Shown here: positions 48,722 through 50,632 of the stretch, piece after piece
Layout: each line of letters begins with the position of its first letter
Numbering within the stretch: the first letter of the stretch is position 1
DNA from: Bryobacterales bacterium
GTDB lineage: Bacteria > Acidobacteriota > Terriglobia > Bryobacterales > Bryobacteraceae
Direction: 5' to 3'
Length of the DNA: 50,632 nt
Assembly: GCA_030693045.1 (NCBI GenBank)
Contig: JAUYBU010000009.1
Coordinates: forward strand, 1-50,632
The notes under the pieces: generated by a model
The model's input: the letters and a program-made list of their open reading frames with translations, nothing else
Databases searched by the model: none
What the model was told of the DNA's origin: nothing
Made by a program: the position numbers and the translations under genes

Positions 48722-49900
48722 ATGGAATCCGATCGAAGGGATTTTTTGAAAGTTGCGGCGGCCGGCGCGGCGCCGCTGTTCGTGCCGAGCAGCGCCTGGG
48801 GCGCCAATGACCGCCCGAACTACGCGCTGATCGGAGCGGGCGGCCGGGGCCGCTACTTGAACCGCATTTTCCAGCAGGACGGACCCAAGTGCGTGGCCAT
48901 CGGCGAAGTCTACGAGCCCAATGTGCAGGAAGCGCTCAAGGGCGCGGCGGGCGCCAAGCCGTACGTGGACTACCGCGAACTGCTCCAGAAAGAGAAGGAC
49001 GTCGACTTCGTCGTGCTGGCCGGCCCGGACCATCATCATTGTCCGATGATGCTGGCCGCGCTCGAGGCCAAGAAAGACGTCTACGCCGAGAAGCCGCTGT
49101 CGAAGACGCTCGAAGAGAGCGCCACCATGGTGGCCGCGGTGAGGAAGAGCAAACAGGTGGTGCAGATCGGCATGCAGCGCCGCAGCGCCCCGGCCGTGAT
49201 GGCGGCCAAGAAACTGGTGGACGACGGCGTGCTCGGACGCATCACGCTGGTCAAGCCGCAGTGGCATTGGAACGTCGCGCGCCCGCTGAACAACACGCCG
49301 CTTCCGGGCAAGATCGATTGGGACCGGTTCCTGGGCAACGCGCCGAAACGGCCCATCGAGCCGATGCGCTTCCGCTACTGGCGCTACTTCTGGGATTACG
49401 CCGGCGGCAACATGACCGACCAGGGCACGCACCTGATGGACGTCGTGCTGTGGTTCACCAACTCGGCCCCGCCCAAGTCGGCCGTGTGCTGGGGCTATGT
49501 CGCCAAGATGACGGGCGCCGAGCACCCCGACGTCTTCTCGGCGGTTTTCGAGATGGACAATTACATGGCCACCTGGACGCTCGACTATTCGAACTCGTTC
49601 CAGAACGGCTGGTCCATCACCTTCATGGGCGACAAGGGCACCATGATTCTGGACGAGTGGGGTTACCGCGTCTGGGCCGAGCCCTGGAAACCCGAAAATC
49701 CGCCGATCCACCAGGAACAAGCGCCGGTGCCGATCGAAAACCACGTCCAGAACTTCCTGGAATGCATCGTTTCGCGCAAGGACCCCAACTGCACGGTCGA
49801 GATCGCGCAACGGGCGGTCGCCGGACCGCACCTGGCCAACCTCGCGTTTCAGAAAGCCAGGCAGGTGCGCCTGGGCCCGGACCTGGTGAAGGTCTCGTAG
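48722..49900 (+). CDS. Tat-exported Gfo/Idh/MocA family oxidoreductase
   Basis: A 392-residue exported NAD(P)-dependent dehydrogenase-like protein, shorter than the one at 12793. Tat signal 'ESDRRDFLKVAAAGAAPLF', nucleotide motif 'YALIGAGGRGRYL' (34-46), EKP at 123-125 ('DVYAEKPLSKTL') and substrate-domain motif 'YAGGNMTDQGTHLMDVVLWF'. GGAG precedes the ATG with 9-nt spacing. Substrate is unknown, probably a sugar derivative. It follows the kinase on the same strand. Confidence 0.9.
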   Translation: MESDRRDFLKVAAAGAAPLFVPSSAWGANDRPNYALIGAGGRGRYLNRIFQQDGPKCVAIGEVYEPNVQEALKGAAGAKPYVDYRELLQKEKDVDFVVLAGPDHHHCPMMLAALEAKKDVYAEKPLSKTLEESATMVAAVRKSKQVVQIGMQRRSAPAVMAAKKLVDDGVLGRITLVKPQWHWNVARPLNNTPLPGKIDWDRFLGNAPKRPIEPMRFRYWRYFWDYAGGNMTDQGTHLMDVVLWFTNSAPPKSAVCWGYVAKMTGAEHPDVFSAVFEMDNYMATWTLDYSNSFQNGWSITFMGDKGTMILDEWGYRVWAEPWKPENPPIHQEQAPVPIENHVQNFLECIVSRKDPNCTVEIAQRAVAGPHLANLAFQKARQVRLGPDLVKVS

Positions 49901-49915
49901 GGTCGTATCCGTTTT

Positions 49916-50632
49916 TTACCGCACCACCCCGTCCAGCGGGCTGCTGGCCGACGCATAGAGCTTTTTCGGCATGCGGCCGGCCAGGTGTGCCAGGCGGCCC
50001 GCTTCCACCGCCAGTTTCATTGCCAGTGCCATCTTGACGGAATCCTGCGCGGCGGCGATGGCGGTGTTCATGAGCACGCCGTCGAATCCCAACTCCATGG
50101 CGACCGCGGCATCCGACGCCGTGCCGACCCCCGCGTCCACGATCAGCGGAACCGAGGTGATCATCTCGCGGATGATGCGCAGGTTGGCGGTGTTCTGCAC
50201 GCCCAGGCCGCTGCCGATGGGCGCCGCCAGGGGCATCACCGCCGCCGCGCCGGCGTCGACCAGTTTCCTGGCGTTCACCAGGTCGTCGTTAGTGTAGGGC
50301 AGCACCACGAAGCCCTCTTTCACCAGCACGCGGGTCGCCTCCAGCAGCCCTTCGTTGTCCGGAAAAAGGGTCTTCTCGTCGCCGATGACTTCCAGCTTCA
50401 CCCAGTTCGACAAACCCACTTCGCGCCCCAAGCGGGCCGTGCGGATGGCCTCGTCGGCGGAGTAGCAGCCGGCCGTGTTCGGAAGCAGGAAGTACTTCGA
50501 GCGGTCGACGTAATCCAGCAGCGATTCCTTGGAACGGTCCGTCAGATTCACCCGCCGCACGGCCACCGTCACCACTTCGCAGCCGGAGGCCTCGTGACAG
50601 CGGACCATTTCCTCGAAACTCCGGTACTTCCC
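49916..50632 (-). CDS. thiG: thiazole synthase ThiG (5' partial)
   Basis: The frame is open to the window edge ('[20 protein letters not shown]'), so about 15-25 N-terminal residues are missing. ThiG builds the thiazole phosphate of thiamine from DXP, ThiS thiocarboxylate and dehydroglycine. The Schiff-base lysine is in '[10 protein letters not shown]'. Other signatures: '[20 protein letters not shown]', '[20 protein letters not shown]' and '[18 protein letters not shown]'. The ATG at position 50608 is internal. Confidence 0.95.
   Translation of the reverse strand, partial: GKYRSFEEMVRCHEASGCEVVTVAVRRVNLTDRSKESLLDYVDRSKYFLLPNTAGCYSADEAIRTARLGREVGLSNWVKLEVIGDEKTLFPDNEGLLEATRVLVKEGFVVLPYTNDDLVNARKLVDAGAAAVMPLAAPIGSGLGVQNTANLRIIREMITSVPLIVDAGVGTASDAAVAMELGFDGVLMNTAIAAAQDSVKMALAMKLAVEAGRLAHLAGRMPKKLYASASSPLDGVVR

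Noticed and set aside
1-50632. tRNA or rRNA genes
   Set aside because: No cloverleaf-like or rRNA-conserved stretch was seen by eye in the intergenic regions; a covariance search would be needed to exclude them.

Overview
The window is a GC-rich (mostly about 63-68 % by eye), densely packed bacterial chromosome segment from a Gram-negative, diderm organism. It carries a BamA/TamA-type porin with a TamB-like partner, a TonB-family protein, hslVU, a menaquinone-type UbiE/MenG methyltransferase, two Tat-exported Gfo/Idh/MocA oxidoreductases and two Tat-exported TIM-barrel sugar isomerases. This combination, plus intergenic repeats that mistranslate as an 'LADARGS...EPRPG' peptide, fits Acidobacteriota of the Solibacter/Bryobacter type best. 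That assignment is inference; no rRNA or tRNA gene was seen.

Layout. 1-2.3 kb: end of a TonB-family gene, a 51-residue membrane protein, then a FliA/WhiG-type sigma factor behind a candidate sigma-54 promoter with three upstream palindromes. 2.3-6.4 kb (minus): SppA protease, two exported TIM-barrel proteins and a BON-domain protein. 6.4-8.1 kb: a palindromic/tandem 33-bp repeat interrupted by an IS110-family element whose upstream non-coding region contains two 8-nt matches to the two halves of its own insertion site, as expected for a bridge RNA. 8.1-12 kb (minus): phoH-ybeY-CBS transporter-like-era operon. 12-18.6 kb: secreted hypothetical, Cys-rich mini-protein, oxidoreductase, glycerophosphodiester phosphodiesterase, a 133-bp palindromic element, POTRA+HEAT protein, DUF4870-like protein, a PHPT1/Janus-like phosphohistidine phosphatase homologue and a permuted ATP-grasp protein. 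18.6-21.5 kb (minus): hslV-hslU-FN3 lipoprotein. 21.6-25.9 kb (minus): an accessory island with a XamI-like restriction-modification pair, whose nuclease is frameshifted, and two intact VapBC-type toxin-antitoxin pairs. 25.9-30.5 kb: CaCA exchanger, nadB, and divergent aroB-ubiE. 30.8-32.7 kb: an AlbA_2/Schlafen-type ATPase gene and a decayed toxin-antitoxin pair. 32.7-35.1 kb (minus): pcm, a DUF2103-like gene and a PLP decarboxylase. 35.2-42.8 kb (minus): bamA-like, surA-like and tamB-like genes in one translationally coupled operon. 42.9-50.6 kb: ThiF/MoeB-like E1, MNT/HEPN pair with a broken HEPN gene, RHH antitoxin with a VapC remnant, PIG-L deacetylase, MazEF, ribA, LytS-type kinase, a second oxidoreductase and the truncated end of thiG.

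How it works together. Most of the window is housekeeping: ribosome/RNA maturation (era, ybeY, phoH), proteolysis (hslVU, sppA), envelope assembly (bamA-surA-tamB), and cofactors (nadB, ribA, thiG, menG, aroB). Accessory modules are inserted between these blocks. Several are visibly decaying: a frameshifted restriction enzyme beside an intact methylase, a truncated RelE with a frameshifted Phd, a nonsense- and frameshift-bearing HEPN, and a 28-residue VapC stump. The most unusual signals are the IS110 guide matches, the sigma-54/palindrome control region in front of a sigma-28-like factor, the long perfect inverted-repeat elements, and the bacterial PHPT1-like protein.
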